A stretch of 64,000 bases of DNA from Halorutilus salinus (lineage in GTDB: Archaea; Halobacteriota; Halobacteria; Halobacteriales; Halorutilaceae). The stretch covers positions 157,363 through 221,362 of the forward strand of contig NZ_RKLV01000003.1 of assembly GCF_026242195.1 (NCBI RefSeq). Reading direction: 5' to 3'. Positions 1 to 8,005 of this stretch are shown here, in pieces; positions within the stretch are counted from its first letter, which is position 1; every line of letters starts with the position of its first letter. The notes under the pieces are model-generated. The model was not told where the DNA came from. It ran no database searches and saw only the letters and a program-made list of their open reading frames with translations. Position numbers and translations under genes: made by a program.

Positions 1-228
1 ATCACGGAGAAAGGTATGGACATGATGGACTTCGAGAACAAGATGCAGTTCATCGTCCACACCGATGCGACGAAGCCGGAGGTTGCGGACGAGATAGAGG
101 ACGAGTACGAAGCCGACGTTGCGAACGTCAACACACAGATAACCATGAACGGAGAAAAGAAGGCGACCGTAGAGTTCGCCGAGGAAGACGTGGCACAGGA
201 TATAGCGTCGCGTATGGGGGCGTTCTAA
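1..228 (+). CDS. rpl23: Ribosomal protein uL23 (L23), 5'-truncated by window edge
   Basis: C-terminal part of large-subunit protein uL23, which lies at the polypeptide exit tunnel and docks SRP. The frame is open from base 1; an internal Met at base 16 could be mistaken for the start, but residues before it (ITEKG) match the family's conserved N-terminal region, so the true start lies upstream. The conserved core (DATKPEV, then VNTQ and KKATV) is visible and the protein ends at the usual place. It is followed after 2 nt by a micro-ORF and then uL2, as in the archaeal S10 operon. Confidence 0.95.
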   Translation: MTEKGMDMMDFENKMQFIVHTDATKPEVADEIEDEYEADVANVNTQITMNGEKKATVEFAEEDVAQDIASRMGAF

Positions 229-230
229 AG

Positions 231-278
231 ATGGCACTGAGCAAAGCTCAGCGCTTCTCAGACACGGGAGGTGTCTGA
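231..278 (+). CDS. Micro-ORF between uL23 and uL2 (15 codons)
   Basis: ATG at 231, two bases after the uL23 stop; 15 codons; TGA at 276-278, one base before the uL2 ATG at 280. Conceptual product is MALSKAQRFSDTGGV. It lies wholly in the palindrome-containing spacer and would carry ribosomes from uL23 to uL2. Whether the peptide matters is unknown. Equivalent micro-ORFs occur at 1949-1999 and 9186-9281. It may simply be a by-product of selection to keep translational coupling across an inserted sequence. Confidence 0.4.
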   Translation: MALSKAQRFSDTGGV

Positions 279-280
279 GA
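237..280 (+). promoter_or_regulatory. Tandem hairpins embracing the uL2 ribosome binding site
   Basis: Two perfect inverted repeats. The first is CTGAGC (237-242) against GCTCAG (246-251) with triloop AAA. The second is TCTCAGACAC (256-265) against GTGTCTGAGA (271-280) with loop GGGAG. The Shine-Dalgarno GGGAGGTG starts in the loop and runs into the 3' arm, and the last stem base is the A of the uL2 ATG. In mRNA this could hide or present the start site, for example for autoregulation. The same geometry recurs at rpsC. Confidence 0.6.
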
Positions 281-993
281 TGGGTCGTCCGATACGCCAA
301 CAGAAGGCTGGCAAGGGAAGCTCCGTCTTCCGTGCGCCGAGCCACAACTACAAGGCGACGTTAAGACACAAGAAGACGGGTGACCACGAGACGGCGACCG
401 GAGAGGTCGTTGGTCTCGAACACGACCCCGCGAGAAGCGCACCCGTCGCACGCGTCGAGTACGACGACGGCGACGAACGCCACGTGCTCGTCGCAGAAGG
501 CGTCGGTGTCGGTGACGAGATACAGGCGGGCGTGAGCGCGGACGTAGAGACGGGCAACACGCTCCCTCTCGCCGAGATCCCTGAGGGCGTTCCCGTCTGC
601 AACATCGAGATAAACCCCGGCGACGGCGGAAAGATCGCACGTTCGACGGGTACGAGCGCGACGCTGATCACGCACGAACGCGGCGGTGCGGTCGTACAGC
701 TACCCAGCGACGAGATACGTCAGTTCGACCCCGACTGCCGCGCCACGATCGGTGTGGTCGCTGGAGGCGGACGTACGGAGAAGCCGATGCTCAAGGCGGG
801 TAAGAAGCACCACAAGATGAAGAGCCGTGGAGGCAAGTGGCCCAAGGTCAGCGGCGTAGCGATGAACGCCGTCGACCATCCGTTCGGAGGCGGCGGACGC
901 CAGCACCCCGGACGCCCCAAGTCGGTCAGCCGTAACACGTCGCCGGGTCAGAAGGTCGGCGACATTTCGAGCAGGAGGACAGGAAAGGAGTAA
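280..993 (+). CDS. rpl2: Ribosomal protein uL2 (L2)
   Basis: Large-subunit protein uL2, part of the peptidyl-transferase neighbourhood, 237 residues, normal for the archaeal family. The archaeal N-terminus [11 protein letters not shown] begins at ATG 280; an in-frame GTG at 271 would add three residues but falls inside the hairpin. The hallmark C-terminal segment with [12 protein letters not shown] (functional His near 200) is present, as is the conserved [15 protein letters not shown] stretch. It is preceded by an unusual hairpin leader and followed 2 nt later by uS19. Likely co-transcribed with the whole S10/spc block. Confidence 0.98.
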   Translation: MGRPIRQQKAGKGSSVFRAPSHNYKATLRHKKTGDHETATGEVVGLEHDPARSAPVARVEYDDGDERHVLVAEGVGVGDEIQAGVSADVETGNTLPLAEIPEGVPVCNIEINPGDGGKIARSTGTSATLITHERGGAVVQLPSDEIRQFDPDCRATIGVVAGGGRTEKPMLKAGKKHHKMKSRGGKWPKVSGVAMNAVDHPFGGGGRQHPGRPKSVSRNTSPGQKVGDISSRRTGKE

Positions 994-995
994 CC

Positions 996-1400
996 ATGTC
1001 AACAGAAGACCTACCAAGCAGAGAAGGAGAGTTCCAGTACCGAGGCTATACGCTCGACGAGCTGAAGGAGATGTCGCTCGACGAGTTCGCCGAGGTCGCA
1101 CCCGCGAGGATCCGTAGGACGCTCGAACGCGGTCTTTCGGACGAGCATCAGAAGCTCTTCGACCGCGTCCGCGACGGCGACGACAAGATACGTACGCATC
1201 TACGTGACACGCCTATCGTTCCTGAGATGGTCGGCACGACGTTCATGCTCCATAACGGTCAGGGGTTCGAACGCGTCGATGTCGAAGCGGAGATGATAGG
1301 GCACTACCTCGGCGAGTTTGAGATGACACGTAAAGACGTAGAACACGGACAGGCGGGCATAGGCGCGACCCGTTCGTCGAAGTTCGTGCCCCTCAAGTAA
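996..1400 (+). CDS. rps19: Ribosomal protein uS19 (S19)
   Basis: Small-subunit head protein uS19, 134 residues. The archaeal-type N-terminal extension ([14 protein letters not shown]) precedes the universal core, which ends in [20 protein letters not shown] and the terminal [11 protein letters not shown] 996 follows GGAAAGGAG, a good ribosome binding site, and lies 2 nt after the uL2 stop. Position between uL2 and uL22 is the universal S10-operon order. Confidence 0.98.
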   Translation: MSTEDLPSREGEFQYRGYTLDELKEMSLDEFAEVAPARIRRTLERGLSDEHQKLFDRVRDGDDKIRTHLRDTPIVPEMVGTTFMLHNGQGFERVDVEAEMIGHYLGEFEMTRKDVEHGQAGIGATRSSKFVPLK

Positions 1401-1403
1401 ACC

Positions 1404-1949
1404 ATGGGAATAAGCTACTCAGTCGAGGTTGACGAGGAAAGATCCGCCAAGGCGATGGGGCGCGAGCTTACGGTCAGCAAGAAGGACGCCGTCGAACTCT
1501 GCCGTTTCGTCAAGGGCAGGTCGCTCGACGGCGCACGCGAGACGCTCTCAGCCGTTGCGGACGGCGACGAGCCCGTGCCACTCAAGAAGCACAACTCGGG
1601 TTCGGGGCACACGTCGGGCATCGACGGCTGGGACGCGGGCGGCTTCCCTAAGAAGGCGGCGGAGGCGCTCGACGACGTTCTGTACAACGCCAAGATGAAC
1701 GCCGAGGAACAGGGCTTCGACACCGACGAGATGGTCGTCGAACATATCGCGGCGCACAAGGTCGGCGAGTCGCGGGGTATGAAGCCGCGCGCCATGGGAC
1801 GCGCCACGCAGTGGAACTCCGACCTTATCGACATCGAGGCTGTCGTGCTACAGGAGGACTACGAAGCCGTCGGTGACGACGAAGCCGAAGACGAAAACGA
1901 GACGGAAGCCGACACCGACGAAGGAGCCGACGAAGGAGGCGAGGACTGA
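1404..1949 (+). CDS. rpl22: Ribosomal protein uL22 (L22)
   Basis: Exit-tunnel protein uL22, 181 residues, longer than bacterial L22 as usual in archaea. Start MGISYSVEVD is archaeal-type. The conserved core includes HNSGSGH, DGWDAGGFP and the AHKVGESRGMKPRAMGRA region contacting 23S rRNA. The C-terminus is a roughly 30-residue acidic tail (DDEAEDENETEADTD), a halophile signature. Its TGA stop overlaps the ATG of a micro-ORF (TGATG) leading into uS3. Confidence 0.97.
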   Translation: MGISYSVEVDEERSAKAMGRELTVSKKDAVELCRFVKGRSLDGARETLSAVADGDEPVPLKKHNSGSGHTSGIDGWDAGGFPKKAAEALDDVLYNAKMNAEEQGFDTDEMVVEHIAAHKVGESRGMKPRAMGRATQWNSDLIDIEAVVLQEDYEAVGDDEAEDENETEADTDEGADEGGED

Positions 1950-1999
1950 TGTATCGAACCGAAGCTTCGATGCTCACGACCACACGGAGGTGGTCGTGA
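1949..1999 (+). CDS. Micro-ORF between uL22 and uS3 (16 codons)
   Basis: The ATG at 1949 overlaps the uL22 stop as TGATG, and its own TGA (1997-1999) overlaps the uS3 ATG in the same way. Conceptual product is MYRTEASMLTTTRRWS. It bridges the 49-nt spacer that contains a CGAAGCTTCG palindrome and the start-codon hairpin. Perfect stop/start overlap at both ends argues that ribosomes are handed through it. A peptide function is not implied. Confidence 0.4.
   Translation: MYRTEASMLTTTRRWS
1974..1999 (+). promoter_or_regulatory. Hairpin embracing the uS3 ribosome binding site
   Basis: Perfect 10-bp inverted repeat TCACGACCAC (1974-1983) against GTGGTCGTGA (1990-1999) with loop ACGGAG. The Shine-Dalgarno GGAGGTGG begins in the loop and extends into the 3' arm, and the closing base is the A of the uS3 ATG at 1999. 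This copies the layout found in front of uL2, with a different stem sequence, which is why a regulatory fold is more attractive than a chance palindrome. Confidence 0.6.
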
Positions 2000-2967
2000 T
2001 GGCGATAGAACGCGAGTTCGTGGAGAAAGGCATGCGCCGGTCGCAGATAGACGAGTTCCTCGCCGACGAACTCGAACGCGCCGGTTACGGCGGTATGGAG
2101 CTTGCACGCACCCCGATGGGAACCGAGATCACGCTCAAGGCTGAGAAGCCGGGTATGGTCATCGGCAAGGGCGGTAAGAACATACGCCAGCTAACCGATG
2201 ACCTCGAACGCGAGTTCGATCTCGAAGACCTACAGGTCGACGTACAGGAGGTCGATGAACCCGACCTGAACGCACGTATCGTGGCGGACAAGCTCGCCAA
2301 CGCGCTCGAACGCGGCTGGTACTTCCGCGATGCGGGACGTACGACACTCAGCCGTATCATGGAGTCGGGCGCGATGGGTGCCGAAATCGTCTTCAGCGGA
2401 AAGGTGACGGGCGCACGTTCGCGCGTCGTCAAGTTCAAGGAAGGCTACGTAAAGCACTGCGGCGAACCCGCCGAGGAGGTCGTCGAGACCGGATACGGTA
2501 CTGCGATAATGAAGCTCGGCGCTATCGGCATACAGGTACGTATCATACCGCCCGGCTCCGAGCTACCTGACAAGTTCGAGGTGAAGCAGGACGCCGACGT
2601 TGAGGAGCTCGTACCCGAAGCAGAGGCGACCGAGGTAGAGGTCGAGGAGGCGGAGACCGCCGACGAAGGTATCGAGGAACTCGTCGGCGAAGCCGGCGAC
2701 GAAGAGACCGAAGAAACGGCTGAGGAGTCCGAAGCCGAAGAAGCCGAGACGGTCGAAGAACCGGAAGAGGCGGAAACCGAGGAAACAGCCGAAGCCGACG
2801 ACGAAGCTTCCGACGAAGCACCGTCGTCGGTCGACGAGCTACACGAGAAGTCTTACCGTGAGCTACAGAAGCTCGCAAAGGAGGCGGGCGTCAAGGCGAA
2901 CCTCAAGACGGAGGAGCTAATCGACGCACTCGCCGACGAGTACGGTCTCGAAGGAGGTGACGCATAG
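1999..2967 (+). CDS. rps3: Ribosomal protein uS3 (S3) with acidic and SAP-like tail
   Basis: Small-subunit protein uS3, 322 residues, at the mRNA entry channel. The start at ATG 1999 gives the archaeal N-terminus MAIEREFVEKG; longer readings run into uL22. A KH domain with the GKGG loop is at residues 56-59, and the second uS3 domain ends near residue 205. It is followed by about 70 strongly acidic residues and a C-terminal segment (276-322) with the pattern ELHEKSYRELQKLAKEAGVK...LIDAL, which resembles SAP/Rho-N-type helix-extension-helix motifs. Acidic tails are known in haloarchaeal uS3; the terminal helical module is unusual. Confidence 0.95.
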   Translation: MAIEREFVEKGMRRSQIDEFLADELERAGYGGMELARTPMGTEITLKAEKPGMVIGKGGKNIRQLTDDLEREFDLEDLQVDVQEVDEPDLNARIVADKLANALERGWYFRDAGRTTLSRIMESGAMGAEIVFSGKVTGARSRVVKFKEGYVKHCGEPAEEVVETGYGTAIMKLGAIGIQVRIIPPGSELPDKFEVKQDADVEELVPEAEATEVEVEEAETADEGIEELVGEAGDEETEETAEESEAEEAETVEEPEEAETEETAEADDEASDEAPSSVDELHEKSYRELQKLAKEAGVKANLKTEELIDALADEYGLEGGDA

Positions 2968-3183
2968 ATGGCGATTCTACGCGCCGATGAGATGCGTGAG
3001 ATGACCGATGAGGAGCTTGAGGACGAACTCAACAACCTCCAGTCGGAGCTTCTTCAGGAGACTTCGATACAGGCGGCGGGCGGAGCGCCCGACAACCCCG
3101 GACGTATAAGCGAGATGAAGAAGACGATAGCGCGCATAAAGACGGTACAGCGCGAACGCGAGATGGAGGAAGAGAACGAATGA
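2968..3183 (+). CDS. rpl29: Ribosomal protein uL29 (L29)
   Basis: Small alpha-helical large-subunit protein near the tunnel exit and SRP site, 71 residues. [24 protein letters not shown] shows the family's N-terminal helix, and [18 protein letters not shown] the second. ATG directly abuts the uS3 stop. Its TGA overlaps the next start as ATGA, the tight coupling typical of this operon. Confidence 0.96.
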   Translation: MAILRADEMREMTDEELEDELNNLQSELLQETSIQAAGGAPDNPGRISEMKKTIARIKTVQREREMEEENE

Positions 3184-3449
3184 TAACCCCGCGGAACATC
3201 GCGCGTCACGAACTCGTCGGTCTGAACGGACGCGTCGTTGAGTCGTCCGATACGTCCCACGTCGGTATACGGGGACGTGTCGTCGAGGAGACGGCGTGTA
3301 CGTTGACCTTCGCCGTCGAAGACGGCGGCGAGAAGACAGTGCCGAAGAAGTACACTGTCTTCGAGTTCGATCTCCCCGACGCTGAGACGGTACGCGTCGA
3401 CGGAGAGGCGATAGAAGCGCGACCCGCGGAACGCGTAACAGGTGTCTAA
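3180..3449 (+). CDS. rnp1: RNase P protein component 1 (Rpp29/Pop4)
   Basis: Protein subunit of archaeal RNase P, which removes tRNA 5' leaders. It has 89 residues, with the Sm-like barrel pattern of the p29 family: N-terminal [14 protein letters not shown], central [16 protein letters not shown], and [11 protein letters not shown] near the end. The ATG overlaps the uL29 stop. Location between uL29 and uS17 is the conserved euryarchaeal position for rnp1. Confidence 0.95.
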   Translation: MITPRNIARHELVGLNGRVVESSDTSHVGIRGRVVEETACTLTFAVEDGGEKTVPKKYTVFEFDLPDAETVRVDGEAIEARPAERVTGV

Positions 3450-3450
3450 G

Positions 3451-3780
3451 ATGCCAGAGATAGGATACGACGTACCGGAGCCGACGACCGACTGCGACGA
3501 CGACAACTGCCCGTTCCACGGTACGCTGTCGCCGCGCGGCACAGTCCTTGAAGGACGTGTCGCAACCGACAGCATGGACAAGACGGTTGTCGTCGAGCGC
3601 GAGCACGACGTCAAGGTTCCCAAGTACGACCGATACATGAGACGGCGTTCACGCACGCCCGCTCACTCGCCTCCATGCGTAGACGCGGAGGAGGGTGACA
3701 CGGTGCGTATCGCCGAGTGTAGACCGCTGAGCAAGACGAAGCAGTTCGTCGTTATTGAGGTAGTGGAGGACGAAGAATGA
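3451..3780 (+). CDS. rps17: Ribosomal protein uS17 (S17)
   Basis: Small-subunit primary binder, 109 residues from ATG 3451; a GTG at 3442, overlapping the rnp1 end, would add three residues. The archaeal N-terminal [10 protein letters not shown] pair of cysteines is seen, then the OB-fold with [15 protein letters not shown] and the conserved [18 protein letters not shown] loop, ending with [11 protein letters not shown]. Its stop overlaps uL14 by ATGA. Confidence 0.96.
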   Translation: MPEIGYDVPEPTTDCDDDNCPFHGTLSPRGTVLEGRVATDSMDKTVVVEREHDVKVPKYDRYMRRRSRTPAHSPPCVDAEEGDTVRIAECRPLSKTKQFVVIEVVEDEE

Positions 3781-4175
3781 AGGCGATAAAGGCGGACATA
3801 ACGAAGTCACTCACCAAAGGCTCACGCCTCGTCTGCGCCGACAACACGGGGGCGCGCGAGCTACAGATAGTCAGCGTGAAGAACTACCGCGGTACGCGCC
3901 GGAGACAGCCTAAGGGCGGTGTAGGTGACATCGTCGTCGTGAGCGTCAAGAAGGGCGACCCCGACATGCGTCGTCAGGTTCTCGACGCCGTCGTCGTGCG
4001 ACAGAAGAAGCCCTTCAGGCGTCCCGACGGAACCCGCGTCGCTTTCGAGGACAACGCCGCCGTTATAATCGACGACAACGAGGAGCCGCGCGGTACGGAG
4101 ATACGCGGTCCCATAGCCCGCGAGGTAGCGGACAGGTTCGGACCCGTAGCAAGCAAGGCAAAGATAATAGCATGA
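3777..4175 (+). CDS. rpl14: Ribosomal protein uL14 (L14)
   Basis: Universal large-subunit protein at the subunit interface (bridge B8), 132 residues. Hallmark segments are [30 protein letters not shown], the central [12 protein letters not shown] and [12 protein letters not shown]. Start overlaps the uS17 stop and its own stop overlaps uL24. Length is normal for archaea. Confidence 0.98.
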   Translation: MKAIKADITKSLTKGSRLVCADNTGARELQIVSVKNYRGTRRRQPKGGVGDIVVVSVKKGDPDMRRQVLDAVVVRQKKPFRRPDGTRVAFEDNAAVIIDDNEEPRGTEIRGPIAREVADRFGPVASKAKIIA

Positions 4176-4540
4176 CAGAGAAAGCAACACAGCCGAGGAA
4201 GCAACGCAAGGAGCGCGAGGAGGCACCCCTGCACAGACGCAACCGATTCGTCCGCTCCACGCTCTCCGACGATCTCCGCGAGGAGTACGGCACGCGTTCG
4301 GTACGTGTCTCCGAGGGCGATACGGTCGAGGTACTACGTGGCGACGACGCGGGCGAGGAGGAAGAGGTTCTTTACGTCGACCTCGACGAGACGAAGGTCT
4401 ACGTCGAGAACGTCACCGTAGAGAAGACCGACGGCGAGGAGGTTCCGCGTCCTATCGATGCGTCGAACCTCCGTGTCGTTGACCTCAACCTCGACGACCC
4501 GGAGCGCGTCGAACGTCTGGAGGAGGTGGATGAAGAATGA
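4172..4540 (+). CDS. rpl24: Ribosomal protein uL24 (L24)
   Basis: Assembly-initiating large-subunit protein, 122 residues. The archaeal form starts with the basic segment [17 protein letters not shown], followed by the KOW motif around [21 protein letters not shown]. The C-terminal third is acidic. It is coupled through ATGA overlaps to uL14 and eS4. Confidence 0.96.
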   Translation: MTEKATQPRKQRKEREEAPLHRRNRFVRSTLSDDLREEYGTRSVRVSEGDTVEVLRGDDAGEEEEVLYVDLDETKVYVENVTVEKTDGEEVPRPIDASNLRVVDLNLDDPERVERLEEVDEE

Positions 4541-5256
4541 CGCACCAGAAGAGGCTATCCGCCCCCGACTCCTGGCCTGTCGAGCGCAAGAATCAGGTCT
4601 ACACCGTGGCGTCGCATCCGGGACCCCACGGTGGCGACGCAGTGCCGCTCGTCGTCTTCGTCCGCGACGTTCTCGGATACGTCGAGAACGCAAAGGAGCT
4701 ACGTTACGCACTCGACCACGACGACGTTCTGGTCAACGGCGAGGCGGTGAGCGACCACAAGCTGTCCGTCGGCAACTTCGACATCGTAGCCTTCCCTTCG
4801 CGCGACGAGTACTACCGCGTCTTCCCCGGCGAAGGCGGCAGGCTTTCGCTCGTCTCCGTCGAGGCGGACGCCGCGGACAACAAGCTCGCGCGTATCGACG
4901 ACGTGACACACGTACCCGGAGGGGAGGTACAGCTAAACCTCCACAACGGCGCGAACGTCATAGTCGAGGACGACGGCTACTCGACCGACGACTCGGTCGT
5001 TGTCGATCTCGAAACCGGCGAGGTACTCGAACGGTTCGCATTCGCCGAGGGTGCGGCTGTCACCGCCGTCGACGGACGCCACTCAGGCGAGGTCGGAAAG
5101 CTCGTCGAGTACAACGTCAACGAGGGTTCGAGCGACAACACCGTCGTCGCCGAACACCCCGACGGCTCGACGTTTGAGACTATCGAGGACTACGTCTTCG
5201 TCATAGGCGAGGACGTTAGCGACCTTGAGGAGCAGGAGGCGGAGGCTGAAGCATGA
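4537..5256 (+). CDS. rps4e: Ribosomal protein eS4 (S4e)
   Basis: Archaeal/eukaryotic-specific small-subunit protein, 239 residues. The N-terminal HQKRLSAPDSWPVERK is diagnostic; an S4-like RNA-binding segment follows (LRYALDHDDVLVNGEAVSDH), then the central domain (AFPSRDEYYRVFPGEGG) and a C-terminal KOW (GRHSGEVGKLVEYN). Operon position between uL24 and uL5 is standard for Euryarchaeota. Confidence 0.97.
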   Translation: MTHQKRLSAPDSWPVERKNQVYTVASHPGPHGGDAVPLVVFVRDVLGYVENAKELRYALDHDDVLVNGEAVSDHKLSVGNFDIVAFPSRDEYYRVFPGEGGRLSLVSVEADAADNKLARIDDVTHVPGGEVQLNLHNGANVIVEDDGYSTDDSVVVDLETGEVLERFAFAEGAAVTAVDGRHSGEVGKLVEYNVNEGSSDNTVVAEHPDGSTFETIEDYVFVIGEDVSDLEEQEAEAEA

Positions 5257-5771
5257 CGCTCGAAGAGATACACGAGATGCGTCAGCCCGTCGTCGAGAAG
5301 GTCGTCGTCCATATGAACGTCGGCGAGGGCGGACGTGAGCTACAGAACGCCGAGGAGATAATCGAGGACATCACGGCGCAGACATCGGTGCGCACGCAGG
5401 CGAAGCAGAGCAACCCCGAGTTCGGTATACGTGAGGGCGACCCGATCGGATGTATGGTTACCCTACGCGGCGACGAAGCACACGATCTGCTGAGCGAGGC
5501 GCTCGGTATCGCAGGAGCCGTGCCGCGTTCGTCTTTCGACGAGTACGGCAACTTCTCGTTCGGCGTCGAGGAACACACCGACTTCGAGGGTCAGGAGTAC
5601 GACCCCGACATAGGTATATTCGGTATGGACGTAACCGTCGCACTGGCGCGGAAGGGTAAACGCGTCGAGCGTCGCGGTGTCAAGCCGCGCGAGATACCCG
5701 ACGAGCACCGTCTCAACGAGGAAGACGCCGTCGCATTCGTACACGAAACCTTCGAGGTTGATATCGAATGA
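5253..5771 (+). CDS. rpl5: Ribosomal protein uL5 (L5)
   Basis: Central-protuberance protein binding 5S rRNA and P-site tRNA, 172 residues. Motifs [35 protein letters not shown] and [18 protein letters not shown] match archaeal uL5. The stop overlaps the uS14 ATG at 5768 (ATGA). Confidence 0.97.
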   Translation: MTLEEIHEMRQPVVEKVVVHMNVGEGGRELQNAEEIIEDITAQTSVRTQAKQSNPEFGIREGDPIGCMVTLRGDEAHDLLSEALGIAGAVPRSSFDEYGNFSFGVEEHTDFEGQEYDPDIGIFGMDVTVALARKGKRVERRGVKPREIPDEHRLNEEDAVAFVHETFEVDIE

Positions 5772-5944
5772 GCGAAGCAGAAACCGGAGAGAACGAGACA
5801 GAAGACGAGACGCGGACGGGCAACAAGCTCGAATGCCGCCGTTGCGGACGTAAGGAGGGACTCGTGACGCGTTATGAAATAAACCTCTGCCGTCAGTGCT
5901 TCCGCGAGGTTGCACGCGACATGGGAGCAAAGAAGTACAGCTGA
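5768..5944 (+). CDS. rps14: Ribosomal protein uS14 (S14), zinc-binding form
   Basis: A 58-residue gene. It starts [18 protein letters not shown], an acidic N-terminal extension, then the zinc ribbon [10 protein letters not shown]...[11 protein letters not shown] with the C-x2-C...C-x2-C ligands, ending GAKKYS. The ATG overlaps the uL5 stop, and 10 nt separate it from uS8. This is the archaeal zinc-type uS14 in its conserved position. Confidence 0.95.
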   Translation: MSEAETGENETEDETRTGNKLECRRCGRKEGLVTRYEINLCRQCFREVARDMGAKKYS

Positions 5945-5954
5945 GGTGACAGGT

Positions 5955-6347
5955 ATGACAATGACAGACCCACTTTCCGACGCGCTCTCGGCGATAAAGA
6001 ACGCCGACAAGCTCGGAAAGCTCGACTGTAAGGTAGAGCCGGCGTCGAACACCGTCGGGAACGTCCTCGGCGTCCTACACGACGAGGGGTACGTCGACGG
6101 CTTCGAGTTCGTCGAGAACGGTAAGGCGGGCGAGTTCGACGTCGATCTCGCCGGTCAGATAAACGACTGCGGCACGGTCAAGCCGCGTTACTCGGCGAGC
6201 AAGGACGAGTACGAAAAATGGGAGAAACGTTACCTGCCCGGACGCGACTTCGGCTCCCTCATAGTAACGACGAGCCACGGCGTCATGACCCATTACGAGG
6301 CGCGAGAGGAGGGCGTCGGCGGGCAGATACTCGCGTACGTGTACTGA
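5955..6347 (+). CDS. rps8: Ribosomal protein uS8 (S8)
   Basis: Primary 16S-binding protein, 130 residues from ATG 5955, preceded by GAGGTGAC; a second in-frame ATG at 5961 is also possible. Upstream in-frame Met codons fall inside uS14 and are unlikely. Core motifs are DPLSDALSAIKNADK, GYVDGFEFVENGKAGEF and the terminal SHGVMTHYEAREEGVGGQ. It is followed after 10 nt by uL6 with a near-identical leader (GAGGTGAAAGGA). Confidence 0.97.
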   Translation: MTMTDPLSDALSAIKNADKLGKLDCKVEPASNTVGNVLGVLHDEGYVDGFEFVENGKAGEFDVDLAGQINDCGTVKPRYSASKDEYEKWEKRYLPGRDFGSLIVTTSHGVMTHYEAREEGVGGQILAYVY

Positions 6348-6357
6348 GGTGAAAGGA

Positions 6358-6882
6358 ATGAGAAATGAAATCGAGATACCGGACGATGTCGAGGTCACCA
6401 AGAGCCTCGACGAGTTCACGTTCGAAGGTTCGAACGGGACCGTGGAGCGTACCTTCACGTACCCCGGTGTGACGGCGACGGTCGAGGACGGCGTTATCGT
6501 CTTCGAGACCGACTCGGAACGTAGGAAACAGCGCGCGACCGTCGGGACGTTCGAGAGTCAGGCGCGTAACGCCTTCCGTGGCGTTACCGATGGCTTCGAG
6601 TACGAGATGAAGGTACTGTACTCCCACTTCCCGATGCAGGTTGAGGTCAAGGGCGATACGGTCGAGGTTCGTAACTTCCTCGGCGAAAAGCACCCGCGCG
6701 AAACCTCCGTCGTCGGCGACACCGAGGTTGAGGTACAGGACGAAGAGATCGTCGTACGTGGTCCCGACAAGGACGACGTTGGACAGACGGCGGCGAACAT
6801 CGAACAGGTGACGTACGAAAACGACAAGGATGTCCGTGTCTTTCAGGACGGCATCTACATAACAGCGAAGCCGGAGGTGTAA
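6358..6882 (+). CDS. rpl6: Ribosomal protein uL6 (L6)
   Basis: Large-subunit protein near the GTPase-associated centre, 174 residues. Start MRNEIEIPDDVEV at ATG 6358 matches the family; GTG 6349 would overlap the binding site. Two uL6 repeats are visible, the second with HFPMQVEVKGDTVEVRNFLG and the conserved C-terminal VGQTAANIEQ. The end FQDGIYITAKPEV is typical of haloarchaeal uL6. Confidence 0.97.
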   Translation: MRNEIEIPDDVEVTKSLDEFTFEGSNGTVERTFTYPGVTATVEDGVIVFETDSERRKQRATVGTFESQARNAFRGVTDGFEYEMKVLYSHFPMQVEVKGDTVEVRNFLGEKHPRETSVVGDTEVEVQDEEIVVRGPDKDDVGQTAANIEQVTYENDKDVRVFQDGIYITAKPEV

Positions 6883-6885
6883 CGA

Positions 6886-7563
6886 ATGGCAGAACAACTC
6901 ACGGACGTAGACGGTGTGGGCGAGTCGAAGGCGGAGACGTTACGCGAAGCGGGCTACGAGACGGTCGAAGACCTGAAACGCGCGTCGCAGGACGAACTCG
7001 CCGAGACGGAGAACGTCGGTAAGGCGCTCGCCGCACGTATCAAGGCTGACGTAGGCGGTCTGGAGGTCGAGGAGACTGAGGAGGAGTTCGTCGAGGAAGA
7101 GGAAGAAGAGGAAGGCGAGGTCGCCGAGGTCGTCTCAGCGGCTTCGCTCTCCGACAAGACGCCCGAACTCGACGACGAGACACGCGACGCGCTCGACAAA
7201 CGCGCCGCGCAGAACAACCCGTCGTTCAAACGTCAGGATCACCACAAGAAGAAACGCGTCTCCGCCGACTCGTGGCGGAAGCTACGCGGAAACAACAGCA
7301 AGCGTAGGAAGAACATCAAGGGCAAGGGCGCTGAGGTCGGCATCGGCTACGGTAAGCCCGCCGAGGCGCGCGGTCTCCATCCGAGCGGATTCGAGGAGGT
7401 TCTCGTACACCGCCCCGAAGACCTCGACGACGTTGACGCCGATACACAGGCTGTCCGTATCGGCGGTAGCGTCGGCGGACGCAAACGCGAACGTATCGAG
7501 GAGCGCGCACTCGACGAGGAGGTACGTGTCCTCAACCCGACACATGTGGAGGGAGAGGAATGA
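6886..7563 (+). CDS. rpl32e: Ribosomal protein eL32 (L32e) with N-terminal HhH domain
   Basis: Large-subunit protein, 225 residues. Residues 1-65 form a helix-hairpin-helix-like domain (LTDVDGVGESKAETLREAGY), followed by a glutamate-rich linker (about 66-85) and the canonical eL32 core from about residue 100 (NPSFKRQDHHKKKRV, SWRKLRGNNSKRRKN, EVGIGYGKP). The HhH fusion is known in haloarchaeal eL32. The stop overlaps eL19. Confidence 0.96.
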   Translation: MAEQLTDVDGVGESKAETLREAGYETVEDLKRASQDELAETENVGKALAARIKADVGGLEVEETEEEFVEEEEEEEGEVAEVVSAASLSDKTPELDDETRDALDKRAAQNNPSFKRQDHHKKKRVSADSWRKLRGNNSKRRKNIKGKGAEVGIGYGKPAEARGLHPSGFEEVLVHRPEDLDDVDADTQAVRIGGSVGGRKRERIEERALDEEVRVLNPTHVEGEE

Positions 7564-8003
7564 CAGACCTGAAGAGCCAGCGCCGTCTCGCCGCAAAGAT
7601 AATCGACTGCGGCGAGAACCGTGTCTGGATGGATCCCGACTCGCAGGGCGAGATAGCCGAAGCGATCACGAGAGAGGACGTACGCGAACTCGTCAACCAA
7701 GGCGTCATACGTGAGAAACGCAAGAAAGGCGTCTCGCGTGGACGCGCACGTGAACGTGATGAGAAACGCGACTACGGTCATCAGAAAGGACCGGGTACGC
7801 GTAAGGGTAAGTCGGGCGCACGTAGCGACCCCAAGGACGAATGGAAGTCGACCATACGCGCGCTCCGTAAGGAGCTACGCCGTATGAAGGACGACGACGA
7901 GATAGACGCGTCGACCTACCGCGACCTGTACGCGAAGGCGAAGGGTGGCGAGTTCGACTCCGTCCGTTACCTCAAGAACTACGTCGAAGGAATGGAGGAC
8001 TGA
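7560..8003 (+). CDS. rpl19e: Ribosomal protein eL19 (L19e)
   Basis: Archaeal/eukaryotic large-subunit protein forming an intersubunit bridge, 147 residues. Motifs LKSQRRLAAKIIDCGENRVW, the basic SRGRARERDEKRDYGHQKG loop and TYRDLYAKAKGGEFDS identify it. Overlaps eL32 by 4 nt and precedes uL18 by 2 nt. Confidence 0.97.
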   Translation: MTDLKSQRRLAAKIIDCGENRVWMDPDSQGEIAEAITREDVRELVNQGVIREKRKKGVSRGRARERDEKRDYGHQKGPGTRKGKSGARSDPKDEWKSTIRALRKELRRMKDDDEIDASTYRDLYAKAKGGEFDSVRYLKNYVEGMED

Positions 8004-8005
8004 CA

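Noticed and set aside
1873..1998. Longer uS3 starting at ATG 1873
   Set aside because: This 5' part overlaps uL22 out of frame and is Lys/Thr-rich without family similarity; ATG 1999 gives the conserved N-terminus.
4458..5177. Arginine-rich 239-codon frame overlapping eS4
   Set aside because: Lies out of frame inside eS4, with no homology features and extreme Arg content.
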